The notes below the pieces were generated by a model, which searched no databases, was not told where the DNA came from, and worked only from the letters and a program-made list of their open reading frames with translations. A stretch of DNA of 43,413 nucleotides from Actinomadura sp. CNU-125 (GTDB taxonomy: Bacteria; Actinomycetota; Actinomycetes; Streptosporangiales; Streptosporangiaceae), in the NCBI RefSeq assembly GCF_001942465.1, contig NZ_MKJY01000554.1:1-43413 (forward strand), given 5' to 3'. The translations under genes and the position numbers were made by a program. Shown here piece after piece: positions 36,846 to 43,413 of this stretch (positions are counted from its first letter, which is position 1; each line of letters begins with the position of its first letter).

Positions 36846-37612
36846 TCACAGTTGGCTGTAGGACTTCGTGGCCGCGTACTGCGTGAAGATCGCCGTGTTG
36901 TGCCCCGCGTCCGCGGGCGTCCCGGCGACCAGGTTCACCAGCCAGTTGCCGCTGTCGCCGATACCGCAGTTGTCCGCGCCGGGGACGGCGAAGGCGTTGT
37001 CGACCATGGTCACCTTGTTCACCACGAACGGGGTGGTCTGCACGACCTCGAACGGCGAGCCGCTGATCGGCTCGTTCGGCGGCGGCGGGTCGGTGGTCCC
37101 GAAGGTCAGGTTCAGGGAGATCGGGTTTCCGTCGTTCCCGATCGTGCAGTCGTTCCCCAGGACGGGTTGTAGACCCGGAGCTTGAGGTCGAGTTTGATGA
37201 TCCCGGCGTCGAGGTCCATGCCGACGGCTTCGGGCTTGGCGTAGACCGCGGTGAGGAATCGGTCGCCCCAGAGCCCTTCCTGCGCCATCGTCCAGTCGGC
37301 CTCGAAGGATCCGAGGATGACGGTCTGTTCGAGCGTCTCGGCGTCGAAACCGTTCGCGTAGACCATGCGGATCGGGCTCTCGATCGGCTGTTCCATGTTG
37401 CCGAGCACGAACGTGCCGCCGGTGACCTCCGCGATGGTGCATCCCCAGAAGAGCGGGTTGGCGCCGTCGGGGAGGGCCGGGCATTCGGAGAAGTCGAACT
37501 CGGGGAGTTCCTCGGCCGTGGCGGGGGCGGCCAGCGCGGTCCCGGTCACGGCGGTGCCGATGGCGACGACGGCGGCGGCCGCCAGGCGGCGCAGCCGGAG
37601 GGATGATTTCAC
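36846..37612 (-). CDS. secreted protein, paralogue B (one frameshift)
   Basis: Second member of the secreted pair, about 255 aa corrected. The GTG at 37612 has AAGGAG 7 bases upstream. The signal peptide (RRLAAAAVVAIGTAVTGTAL) is likely cut near AAPATA before EELPEF. It shares ECPALPDGANPLFWGCTIAE, IRMVYANGFDAETLEQTVIL, PPPPNEPISGSPFEVVQTTP, FVVNKVTMVDNAFAVPGADN and the end YAATKSYSQL with paralogue A. The frame slips at about 37165, where LKLRVYNP should run into VLGNDCTIGNDGNPISLNL. The conserved 3' half argues that this is a sequence error. Function unknown; the YAATKSYSQ terminus is a good family tag. Confidence 0.8.
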
Positions 37613-37680
37613 GGCGATCTCCTTGGGGGTGGAGGACTACAGAGTCGCGGCGAGGAGCGGACCCGCCTGCACCGGGCGGG

Positions 37681-37719
37681 CCGGCCCGGTCCGGCGAGGA
37701 GCCGGAGCGGGCCGGCCGC
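37681..37719. terminator. strong hairpin between secreted-protein genes
   Basis: 17-base arms (GGCCGGCCCG-GTCCGGC and GCCGGAGC-GGGCCGGCC, 16 of 17 pairs) with a GAGGA loop. Depending on transcript direction it may be a second terminator for the gene to the right or a leader hairpin about 70 bases before paralogue B. Confidence 0.5.
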
Positions 37720-37752
37720 ACCGTGTGCCTGGCACGGGTCAACCGTGCGCGC

Positions 37753-37778
37753 GGGCACGGGTCGGGCGACCCGTGCCC
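37753..37778 (-). terminator. hairpin after the third secreted-protein gene
   Basis: A perfect 12-base stem, GGGCACGGGTCG / CGACCCGTGCCC, with a GG loop lies 12 bases past the stop of the leftward gene at 37791. No T-run; a GC-rich actinomycete-style terminator. Confidence 0.55.
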
Positions 37779-37790
37779 GGCCGAACCGGA

Positions 37791-38459
37791 TCAGGAGGAG
37801 AGGGTCAGGTCGAGCCCGCCCGGGCTCGTCTTGATCGTGAAGTCGCCGGTCGCGGCGGCCGCGACGGGGCAGTTGGGGTCGCCGCCGGTCTTGGGCAGCG
37901 TCTGGCCGTCCAGCTTGCCCGTCGAGGGCGTCCCGTTGAACAGGTCGATGACGAGGTTCGATCCGCTCGGGAGGCCGTAGTGGCACGTCATGGCCGGGGT
38001 GCTGAAGACCGCCTGGATGTCGACGGCCGAGATCGGGGAATTGATCTGGATGTGCCCGGTCTCGCCGTTGCCGTGGGCGTTGGGGGCGTAGTTCACGATG
38101 CCGGCCTCGCCGCCGCTGTCGGTCTGCGTGTACGGCAGGTTGAGGGCGTCGATGTCCACCGTGCCGCCGAAGTTGCTGGTGCAGTTGTCGAGGACGACGT
38201 TCCGCAGCTCACCGTTGTGGCCGTCGGATTGGATGTAGGCGGTGAGTTCCGCGTCCTGGCAGATGGTGATGACCTGGCCGAGCGGGCTGAAGCCCGTCAG
38301 GGTCACGGGGGCGGTGTTGGTCGCGACGACCTCACCGGTGTACGGGCCGTTGGGGTCCGAGATCGTCGTGGCGTGGTTGGCCAGGGCGGCGGTGGCGCTG
38401 CCGAGGACGAGCGCGGCGGCGCCGAGGAGGGGCATGGCGGCCTTGCTGAGCTTCCGCAT
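37791..38459 (-). CDS. secreted hypothetical protein
   Basis: Exported protein of 222 aa. The signal peptide (MRKLSKAAMPLLGAAALVLG, cut after ATAALA before NHATTISDPN) is clear. The mature part is Thr/Gly/Asn-rich and beta-strand-like: VTLTGFSPLGQVITICQDAE, LRNVVLDNCTSNFGGTVDID, GHIQINSPISAVDIQAVFST, MTCHYGLPSGSNLVIDLFNG and DPNCPVAAAATGDFTIKTSP. It has four cysteines. Not closely related to the two downstream secreted paralogues but similar in size, composition and strand. No enzyme motif is seen. It may be a wall-associated or spore-surface protein. Transcription likely begins in the 324-base gap to its right. Confidence 0.82.
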   Translation of the reverse strand: MRKLSKAAMPLLGAAALVLGSATAALANHATTISDPNGPYTGEVVATNTAPVTLTGFSPLGQVITICQDAELTAYIQSDGHNGELRNVVLDNCTSNFGGTVDIDALNLPYTQTDSGGEAGIVNYAPNAHGNGETGHIQINSPISAVDIQAVFSTPAMTCHYGLPSGSNLVIDLFNGTPSTGKLDGQTLPKTGGDPNCPVAAAATGDFTIKTSPGGLDLTLSS

Positions 38460-38783
38460 GGTCCGGTCCTTTCGGTGGGGGTGGGAACGAATCCCTGCGG
38501 TGCACGAACCGAAACATAAACTGCCCGGTTTCTCAAGAACTGCGCCGTACCCGTACGACCGTTGGGCCGTTTTCGGATTCGCGCTAAGAACGGGCGGCGG
38601 CGTCCTTTTAGGGCCTCTCCGCCGTCACCTCTCCGCGATGAGCCAGTGACCGATGGCAAGAAATCCCCGGACGCTGTGACGCCGGTCACCTCCTGGGACG
38701 CGAGCCTCGGGGGGCTTGCGGACAGGACCGGAACGTGTCCTGATACGGCCACGAACCGATCGGCGGCCGGGCGCGTCCGGCCG
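38460..38783. promoter_or_regulatory. 324-base gap; one CRP-like site
   Basis: No coding frame looks real here. It should hold the promoter of the secreted-protein gene to its left. TGTGA-CGCCGG-TCACC at 38675-38690 differs by one base from the CRP-family consensus TGTGA-N6-TCACA. It lies 216 bases before the secreted-protein start, which is rather far for direct control. Confidence 0.35.
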
Positions 38784-39461
38784 TCAGTGGTCCGCGGGAC
38801 GCGGCGCCGGAATCGCGTACATCCTGACCAATCCGCGGCGCAGCGCGGGCAGCGCGTGCGCCTCCCCGCGGCTGATGCGGCTGTAGAGCACCTCGTGGAC
38901 GCCGCCGACGATGACCTCGGCGGCCAGCTCGGGCTCGGGGAAGTCGGGGTACATCGCGAGCAGGTGCTCGACCACGGTCGCGCAGAAGTGGCGCTTGACC
39001 CGGTCCCGGCGGGCGACGGCCTCCGGCCCGGCCGCCAGCACCTCCACCACCGCCATCCGGGCGCCCAGCGGTTCGGCCGCGAGGAACTCCAGGAGCGCGC
39101 CGAGGCCCGCGCGCAGCCGGGCGTCCGGTTCGGCGCGCCGCGCCGCGGCGTCGTCGAACGCCGCCGTCATCCGCGACGCGACCGATTCGCACGCCGCGAA
39201 GAACGCCTCCTCCTTGTTCCGGAAATGCTCGTAGAACGTCTTCTTGGAGATCGCGGACGCGCCGACGATGGCGTCGATCGTCAGCTGCGAGTAGCCGCGG
39301 CCGCCCGCCACCTCGGTCACCGCGCGCAGGATGCGGGCGCGCTGGTTACTGGCGACGTAGTCGCGGGACAGCCGGTGCCGGCCGGACGGCAGCTTCGCCG
39401 TGCCCCCGGCCGTCTCGCCCGCGGCCTCCCGCCCCGGGTCCCCCCGATCGCCGTGTCCCAT
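38784..39461 (-). CDS. TetR-family transcriptional regulator
   Basis: Repressor-type regulator of 225 aa. After a 30-residue hydrophilic leader comes the TetR DNA-binding domain: RARILRAVTEVAGGRGYSQL, TIDAIVGASAISKKTFYEHF, RNKEEAFFAACESVASRM. The C-terminal dimerisation/ligand domain is helical (ARLRAGLGALLEFLAAEPLG, ARMAVVEVLAAGPEAVARRD, LLAMYPDFPEPELAAEVIVG, GVHEVLYSRISRGEAHALPA). The ATG at 39461 gives the full frame; a start nearer the helix-turn-helix is possible. No divergent partner shares its promoter; the sulfotransferase ends 70 bases upstream on the same strand. Ligand unknown. Confidence 0.9.
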   Translation of the reverse strand: MGHGDRGDPGREAAGETAGGTAKLPSGRHRLSRDYVASNQRARILRAVTEVAGGRGYSQLTIDAIVGASAISKKTFYEHFRNKEEAFFAACESVASRMTAAFDDAAARRAEPDARLRAGLGALLEFLAAEPLGARMAVVEVLAAGPEAVARRDRVKRHFCATVVEHLLAMYPDFPEPELAAEVIVGGVHEVLYSRISRGEAHALPALRRGLVRMYAIPAPRPADH

Positions 39462-39531
39462 GCTCCGCCCATCGCGTTCGTCAACGCTCCTGACGGCCGA
39501 TTCTACGGCGCACCCCCCGGGCGGAGAGTTG

Positions 39532-40544
39532 TCAAGACTGCACGGACTCCACGGCGGGCCCGCTCAGCTTCGACACAACGGGGTTCGGTTCGCGGGCGCG
39601 GAGCACCGCTTCCTTCGCGGCCGTGGTGCGGCGCGCGCGCGCACGGTGCGCGGCCGTCCGGTGGAACCGCGTGACATGGGCGGAGGGCGGGCGCGCCCGT
39701 CCGGACAGCCCGTACCCGTGCCGCTGGAGCCGCGACGCCAGCACGTGCTCGACCAGGTCGGCCTCCCATTCCTCCAGGCGCTGCGCCCAGGCGCCGACGA
39801 CCCGGCGTTCGGCGCCTCGTGGGTGCGCAGGTGCCATCGGCGCTCCTGCGGGACGGTCGCGCGCGCGTGGTGCTGCGGCGCCGCCATCGCCGGGTCGTAC
39901 TCCTCGCCGAGGAACGCGCACAACCGGGTCAGTTCCCGCTCGGGGGCCTCGACCAGGTCCTCGTAGCGGAACTCGTAGAAGGTCTCCGGGCCGAGCCGGG
40001 TGCCGAGGCGGCGGCCGATGTCGACGGCGTCCCGCCAGGTCAGCGCGGCCGAGAACAGGTCGCCGTCGTACCACGGCATCCGGTTGAGCGAGCTGACGGC
40101 GTCGCGGCCGTCGCGGATCAGGTGGACGAACTGCGCGTCGGGGAACATCCGCCGCAGCGCCCCGATCCGGCGGATGTAGCTCGGCCGCTTGTCGCCCCAG
40201 CGCGGCTTGCCGTTCTCCCGGGCGTAGCCGCGGAAGACGGTCGCGATCGCGGACCCGAGGGTGGGCGGCGCGGCGGCGATCTCCTCGATCGTCGCGTCCG
40301 GGTCGAGCTTCAGCGCCTTGAACTTCGTGGTCTTGTCCTTGGCGATCCACTCGCCGAGCGCCCGCAGGTTCTCCGGCCGCTCCAGGTCGCCGAAGTCGTG
40401 CCGGGCGTCATAGGACGTGTGGACGAATCTCGTCTCCGACGGCAGCGCGATCCGCGGGTGGCAGTGGAGCATCTGCTGCAGCAGCGTCGTACCCGATCGC
40501 GGGCAGCCGACGACGAAGATCGGCCGATGGGACGGAGTCGTCAT
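39532..40544 (-). CDS. sulfotransferase (one frameshift)
   Basis: PAPS-dependent sulfotransferase, about 337 aa corrected. The 5'-phosphosulfate loop is RPIFVVGCPRSGTTLLQQML at the very N-terminus, and the 3'-phosphate-binding segment is QFVHLIRDGRDAVSSLNRMP. Also typical are GKPRWGDKRPSYIRRIGALR, TFYEFRYEDLVEAPERELTR and LCAFLGEEYDPAM. The ATG at 40544 places the loop correctly; the longer frame to 40595 is unlikely. After ERRWHLRTHEAPN (about 39815) the frame slips, and VVGAWAQRLEEWEADLVEHV with the basic tail HRTAAHRARARRTTAAKEAV continues to 39532. The acceptor (glycolipid, natural product or carbohydrate) is not evident. Close spacing to tetR could mean a shared transcript. Confidence 0.88.
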
Positions 40545-40666
40545 GCCGGGCCAACTTACGCCGGGGACCTGACCGCGAGATCCAACGAACCTCAAAGTTG
40601 CCTGAAAGTTCCGGTAGGCGGCGCGCGATGATCAAGTCACTCACCGTGACGAAAATTATTCAAATC

Positions 40667-40695
40667 TTGCCTTTTGGTAAGTAGTGCGCTAACCT
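40667..40695 (+). promoter_or_regulatory. sigma-70-like promoter of the small ORF / flotillin operon
   Basis: TTGCCT (40667-40672), a 17-base spacer, then TAACCT (40690-40695), in an AT-rich island. GCTAACCTAAC overlaps the -10 and matches one half of the DtxR/IdeR iron box; the other half is poor, so iron control is only a possibility. Confidence 0.5.
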
Positions 40696-40758
40696 AACTA
40701 TTGGTGTGCCGGGAAGTCTGGTCGGCGAGACAAGGGCAGTCTTGTGACCAGGAGAATT

Positions 40759-40854
40759 ATGACCCGGCACTTTTTCGTGTACGCCACCCCGCCGCGGGCC
40801 GGTCGCACCGGCCTGCGAATCGCCGCGCTGGCGACCGCGTTCCCGGATAGCTGA
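40759..40854 (+). CDS. 31-aa leader-like small ORF
   Basis: ATG with AGGAGA 4 bases upstream encodes MTRHFFVYATPPRAGRTGLR followed by IAALATAFPDS. It begins about 60 bases after the promoter. A stem GGCCGGT-CGC-ACCGGCC (40797-40813) lies within it, and a second stem GGGCGTC-CCTTC-GACGCCC (40888-40906) follows before the next gene. The good ribosome-binding site and the hairpins suggest a translated leader peptide that might tune expression of the downstream genes. No family recognised. Confidence 0.45.
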   Translation: MTRHFFVYATPPRAGRTGLRIAALATAFPDS

Positions 40855-40947
40855 GCCCGCTCACCCCGCATTCGAGTCCACACGACCGGGCGTCCCTTCG
40901 ACGCCCCGGCGGTTCACCGATGTCTCCAGGCGGAAGCGTGCTTTCTC

Positions 40948-41580
40948 ATGAGCGAATTCTTTGACGCCGCGTTCGGTTTCCCGACGGCGCTGTTCAGCTT
41001 CGCGCTGCTCGTCGTCGCCGGTTACTGGGCGCTGGTCCTGGCCGGCGGCCTGGGCCTCGACTTCCTCGACGGCGACGACACCGACGCCGGCGGCGGGTGG
41101 CTCGGCGCGGCCGGCCTCGGCGGCGTCCCGGTCACGGTCGTGCTGTCCCTCCTGATCGCCCTCACCTGGTTCACGAGCCTGGCCGGTTCGGCGTTGTCCG
41201 AGGCCACGGCGGTACGGGCGGTGCTGCTGCCCGCGTCCCTCGCGGTCGGCTGGGCCGCCGCGCGCGTGCTCGTCCTGCCGCTGCGCCGGGTGTTCCGGGA
41301 GGCCCCCGGGACGTCCCTGCGCGAGTTCGTCGGCCTGCCGTGCGTCGTCCGGACGGGACGCGTGGGCCCCGACTTCGGGCAGGCGGAGGTGACCGCGCCC
41401 GACGGCTCCACGGCGCTCGTCCAGGTGCGGCTGCCCGCCGCGGACGTCCCCGTGGCGGGCGCCGCCGAAGGCACCGCGATCACCGCGGGAACCACCGCAC
41501 TGATCTTCGATTACGACGCGGCCGGACAGTTCTTCTGGATCATGCCGCACGATTCCGCGTTCGGTCCTCCGGCCCCCTGA
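40948..41580 (+). CDS. YqiJ-like (DUF1449/NfeD-type) membrane OB-fold protein
   Basis: Membrane protein of 210 aa, the same length class as E. coli YqiJ. There are three hydrophobic segments: ALFSFALLVVAGYWALVLAG, VPVTVVLSLLIALTWFTSLA and AVLLPASLAVGWAAARVLVL. A linker (RRVFREAPGTSLREFVGLPC) follows, then a C-terminal OB-fold-like domain (CVVRTGRVGPDFGQAEVTAP, DGSTALVQVRLPAADVPVAG, TTALIFDYDAAGQFFWIMPH). NfeD-like proteins pair with flotillins, and a flotillin gene follows after 43 bases. The pair is thought to organise membrane microdomains; the exact biochemical role is unsettled. Confidence 0.85.
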   Translation: MSEFFDAAFGFPTALFSFALLVVAGYWALVLAGGLGLDFLDGDDTDAGGGWLGAAGLGGVPVTVVLSLLIALTWFTSLAGSALSEATAVRAVLLPASLAVGWAAARVLVLPLRRVFREAPGTSLREFVGLPCVVRTGRVGPDFGQAEVTAPDGSTALVQVRLPAADVPVAGAAEGTAITAGTTALIFDYDAAGQFFWIMPHDSAFGPPAP

Positions 41581-41623
41581 AAGCCCCCGCACCCATATTC
41601 CCCCCACCCGAGAGGGATCACTG

Positions 41624-43413
41624 ATGGATGCCATCACCATCGGGGCGGGCGTGTTCATCGCGCTCGTCCTGCTCATCGCAATCGGCCTGATCCTCCTGGT
41701 CAAAGCACTTTTCCAGAAGGTCGACCAGGGCCGTGCACTGATCATTTCCAAGATGCGCAAGGTGGACGTCACGTTCACCGGCGCGGTCGTCCTGCCGGCC
41801 CTGCACCGGGCCGAGTTCATGGACATTTCGGTAAAGACGATCGACATCGAGCGGACCGGCCGGGACGGCCTCATCTGCCGGGACAACATCCGCGCCGACA
41901 TCCGGATCACGTTCTTCGTCCGCGTCAACAAGACCGTCGAGGACGTCATCAAGGTCGCGCAGGCGATCGGGACGGAACGGGCGTCCAGCCAGGAAACGCT
42001 CCAGGAACTGTTCTCCGCGAAGTTCTCCGAGGCGCTGAAGACCGTCGGCAAGCACCTCGACTTCGCCGACCTCTACACCCGCCGCAACGAGTTCCGCGAC
42101 CACATCATCCAGGTCATCGGTACCGACCTGAACGGCTACAGCCTCGAAGACGCCGCGATCGACTACCTGGAGCAGACGCCGCTGCTGTCGCTCGACAAGT
42201 CGAACATCCTCGACGCGCAGGGCATCCGCAAGATCACCGAGCTGACGGCGCTGGAGCACGTCCGCACCAACGAGCACGCCCGCAACGAGGAGAAGGAGAT
42301 CACGCGCCAGAACGTGGAGGCGCGCGAGGCGATCCTGGAGCTGGAGCGCCGCAAGGCGGACGCCGAACTGCGGCAGGAACGCGAGATCGAGACCGTCCGG
42401 GCCCGTGAGCTGGCGGAGACCGAGCGGGTCAAGGCCGAGGAGCGGCTGCGGGCGCAGACCGCGCACATCCGGACCGACGAGCAGCTCGGCGTCCAGACCG
42501 AGAACCGCAACCGGGAGGTCGCGGTCGCCGCGAAGAACCGGGAGCGGGTCCTCGCCATCGAGAGCGAGCGGATCGAGAAGGACCGCCTGCTGGAGGTCAT
42601 CGCCCGCGAACGCGAGACCGAGCTGACCCGCATCGCCGCCGACAAGGAGGTCGAGGGCGAGAAGCGCGACATCGCGAACGTGATCCGGGAGCGGATCGCG
42701 GTCGAGCGGACCGTCGCCGAGCAGGAGGAGGAGATCAAGCGGCTGCGCGCGGTCGAGGAGGCCGAGCGGACGCGCCAGGCGATCGTCATCCAGGCGGAGG
42801 CCGAGGCGCAGGAGAGCCTGGTCAAGGACATCAAGGCGGCCGAGGCCGCGGAGGCCGCCGCGCAGCACCGGGCCCGCGAGGAGCTGGTGCTGGCCGAGAC
42901 GCGGCAGCAGACCGCCGAGCTGGACGCCCAGGCGAAGATCCGGCTGGCCGAGGGGCTGCGGGCGGAGGCCGCGGCGGCGGGCCTCGCCGAGGTGCAGGTC
43001 CGCGACGCCGACGCCGACGTCATCGAGAAGGCCGGACGCGCCGAGATGATCGTCGCCCGCGAGCGCGCGGCCGTCGAGGCCGAGCGGATCCGCGAGAGCC
43101 TCAAGGCCGAGGCGGAGGGCCTCACCGAGAAGGCGGGCGCGATGGCCGCGCTCGACGACGTCACCCGCAAGCACGAGGAGTACCGGCTGCGGCTGGAGAG
43201 CGAGAAGGAGATCCGGCTCGCGGGCCTCGACGTCCAGCGGCAGGTCGCCGAGGCGCAGGCGACCGTCCTGGCGACCGGGCTGGAGCGCGCCGACATCAGC
43301 ATCGTCGGCGGCGAGAGCACGTTCTTCGACCGGGTGGTCGGGTCGATCGCGCTCGGCAAGAGCGTGGACGGCTTCGTGCAGAACTCCGAGGTCGCCCGGT
43401 CGGTCGCGCAGCC
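41624..43413 (+). CDS. flotillin / SPFH-domain protein (YqiK type), partial at window edge
   Basis: The first 596 codons are present; the gene continues beyond the window. An N-terminal membrane helix (IGAGVFIALVLLIAIGLILL) is followed by the SPFH domain (VDQGRALIISKMRKVDVTFT, MDISVKTIDIERTGRDGLIC, IRADIRITFFVRVNKTVEDV, ELFSAKFSEALKTVGKHLDF). A very long Glu/Arg/Ala-rich coiled coil (about 200-530) contains repeated EREIETVRARELAETERVKA-like heptads. The flotillin-C-type end has the conserved VATGLERADISIVGGESTFF-like segment. The ATG at 41624 has GAGAGGGA upstream. It assembles into membrane-bound scaffold rings or cages with its NfeD-like partner, encoded just upstream. The frame is uninterrupted throughout. 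Confidence 0.93.
   Translation, partial: MDAITIGAGVFIALVLLIAIGLILLVKALFQKVDQGRALIISKMRKVDVTFTGAVVLPALHRAEFMDISVKTIDIERTGRDGLICRDNIRADIRITFFVRVNKTVEDVIKVAQAIGTERASSQETLQELFSAKFSEALKTVGKHLDFADLYTRRNEFRDHIIQVIGTDLNGYSLEDAAIDYLEQTPLLSLDKSNILDAQGIRKITELTALEHVRTNEHARNEEKEITRQNVEAREAILELERRKADAELRQEREIETVRARELAETERVKAEERLRAQTAHIRTDEQLGVQTENRNREVAVAAKNRERVLAIESERIEKDRLLEVIARERETELTRIAADKEVEGEKRDIANVIRERIAVERTVAEQEEEIKRLRAVEEAERTRQAIVIQAEAEAQESLVKDIKAAEAAEAAAQHRAREELVLAETRQQTAELDAQAKIRLAEGLRAEAAAAGLAEVQVRDADADVIEKAGRAEMIVARERAAVEAERIRESLKAEAEGLTEKAGAMAALDDVTRKHEEYRLRLESEKEIRLAGLDVQRQVAEAQATVLATGLERADISIVGGESTFFDRVVGSIALGKSVDGFVQNSEVARSVAQ

Noticed and set aside
40672..40700. A full DtxR/IdeR iron box over the flotillin promoter
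   Set aside because: GCTAACCTAA matches one half well, but the left half agrees poorly, so it is kept only as a remark on the promoter.
41618..43174. A 518-residue minus-strand frame opposite the flotillin gene
   Set aside because: Leu/Asp/Arg-rich shadow of the coiled-coil codons at high GC; the plus-strand frame is a textbook flotillin.

Overview
The window is very GC-rich, with GC-ended codons, frequent GTG starts, GTGA/TGATG start-stop overlaps and a metG-tatD-rsmA-ispE neighbourhood. Together these point to a filamentous actinomycete, most likely of the Streptosporangiales (Actinomadura-like); the genus is an inference. About 34 protein genes are visible. At least twelve of them, including essential ones (ispE, metG) and other conserved ones (rsmI, pmt), read only if one or more single- or two-base indels are corrected. 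I therefore treat nearly all broken frames as sequence errors, not as real pseudogenes.

Layout. 1-10.9 kb: a minus-strand housekeeping cluster (metG, tatD, rsmA, a GH26-like lipoprotein, ispE) is interrupted between tatD and rsmA by five tandem plus-strand paralogues (3102-8271). Each has one membrane helix, a two-cysteine external loop, a second helix and a cytoplasmic beta-rich domain. I infer that the last domain has a tubby/scramblase-like fold. 11-18.1 kb: three polytopic GT-C type sugar transferases and a GT2 polyprenyl-phosphate sugar synthase, which together look like a cell-envelope glycosylation locus. 18.2-21.3 kb: a small zinc-ribbon protein, then rsmI and pmt divergently arranged. 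21.3-28.6 kb: an MFS transporter opposite a LacI regulator, then a beta-lactam-related island. That island holds a class A beta-lactamase, a MecA-N type penicillin-binding protein, a LysR regulator and a translationally coupled serine hydrolase that lacks the omega-loop glutamate. 28.7-31.4 kb: a two-module AAA+ ATPase. 31.4-32.0 kb: non-coding, structured DNA. 32.4-35.8 kb: the phosphoketolase-acetate kinase (xfp-ackA) operon. 36-38.5 kb: three secreted proteins, two of them paralogues. 38.8-40.5 kb: a TetR regulator and a sulfotransferase. 40.7-43.4 kb: a small leader-like ORF, a YqiJ-like membrane OB-fold protein and a YqiK-type flotillin cut by the window edge.

Most notable signals. (1) The five-copy membrane-protein array inserted on the opposite strand into a housekeeping cluster. 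(2) A roughly 62-base near-perfect hairpin present twice (18137-18200 and 24787-24847), each time at the meeting point of two convergent genes; the second copy is read through by the PBP frame. (3) A shared operator-like motif in front of the beta-lactamase and in the PBP/LysR divergent promoter. (4) A TACGTA-core motif occurring three times around the LacI gene. No CRISPR array, tRNA, rRNA or recognisable transposase was seen.
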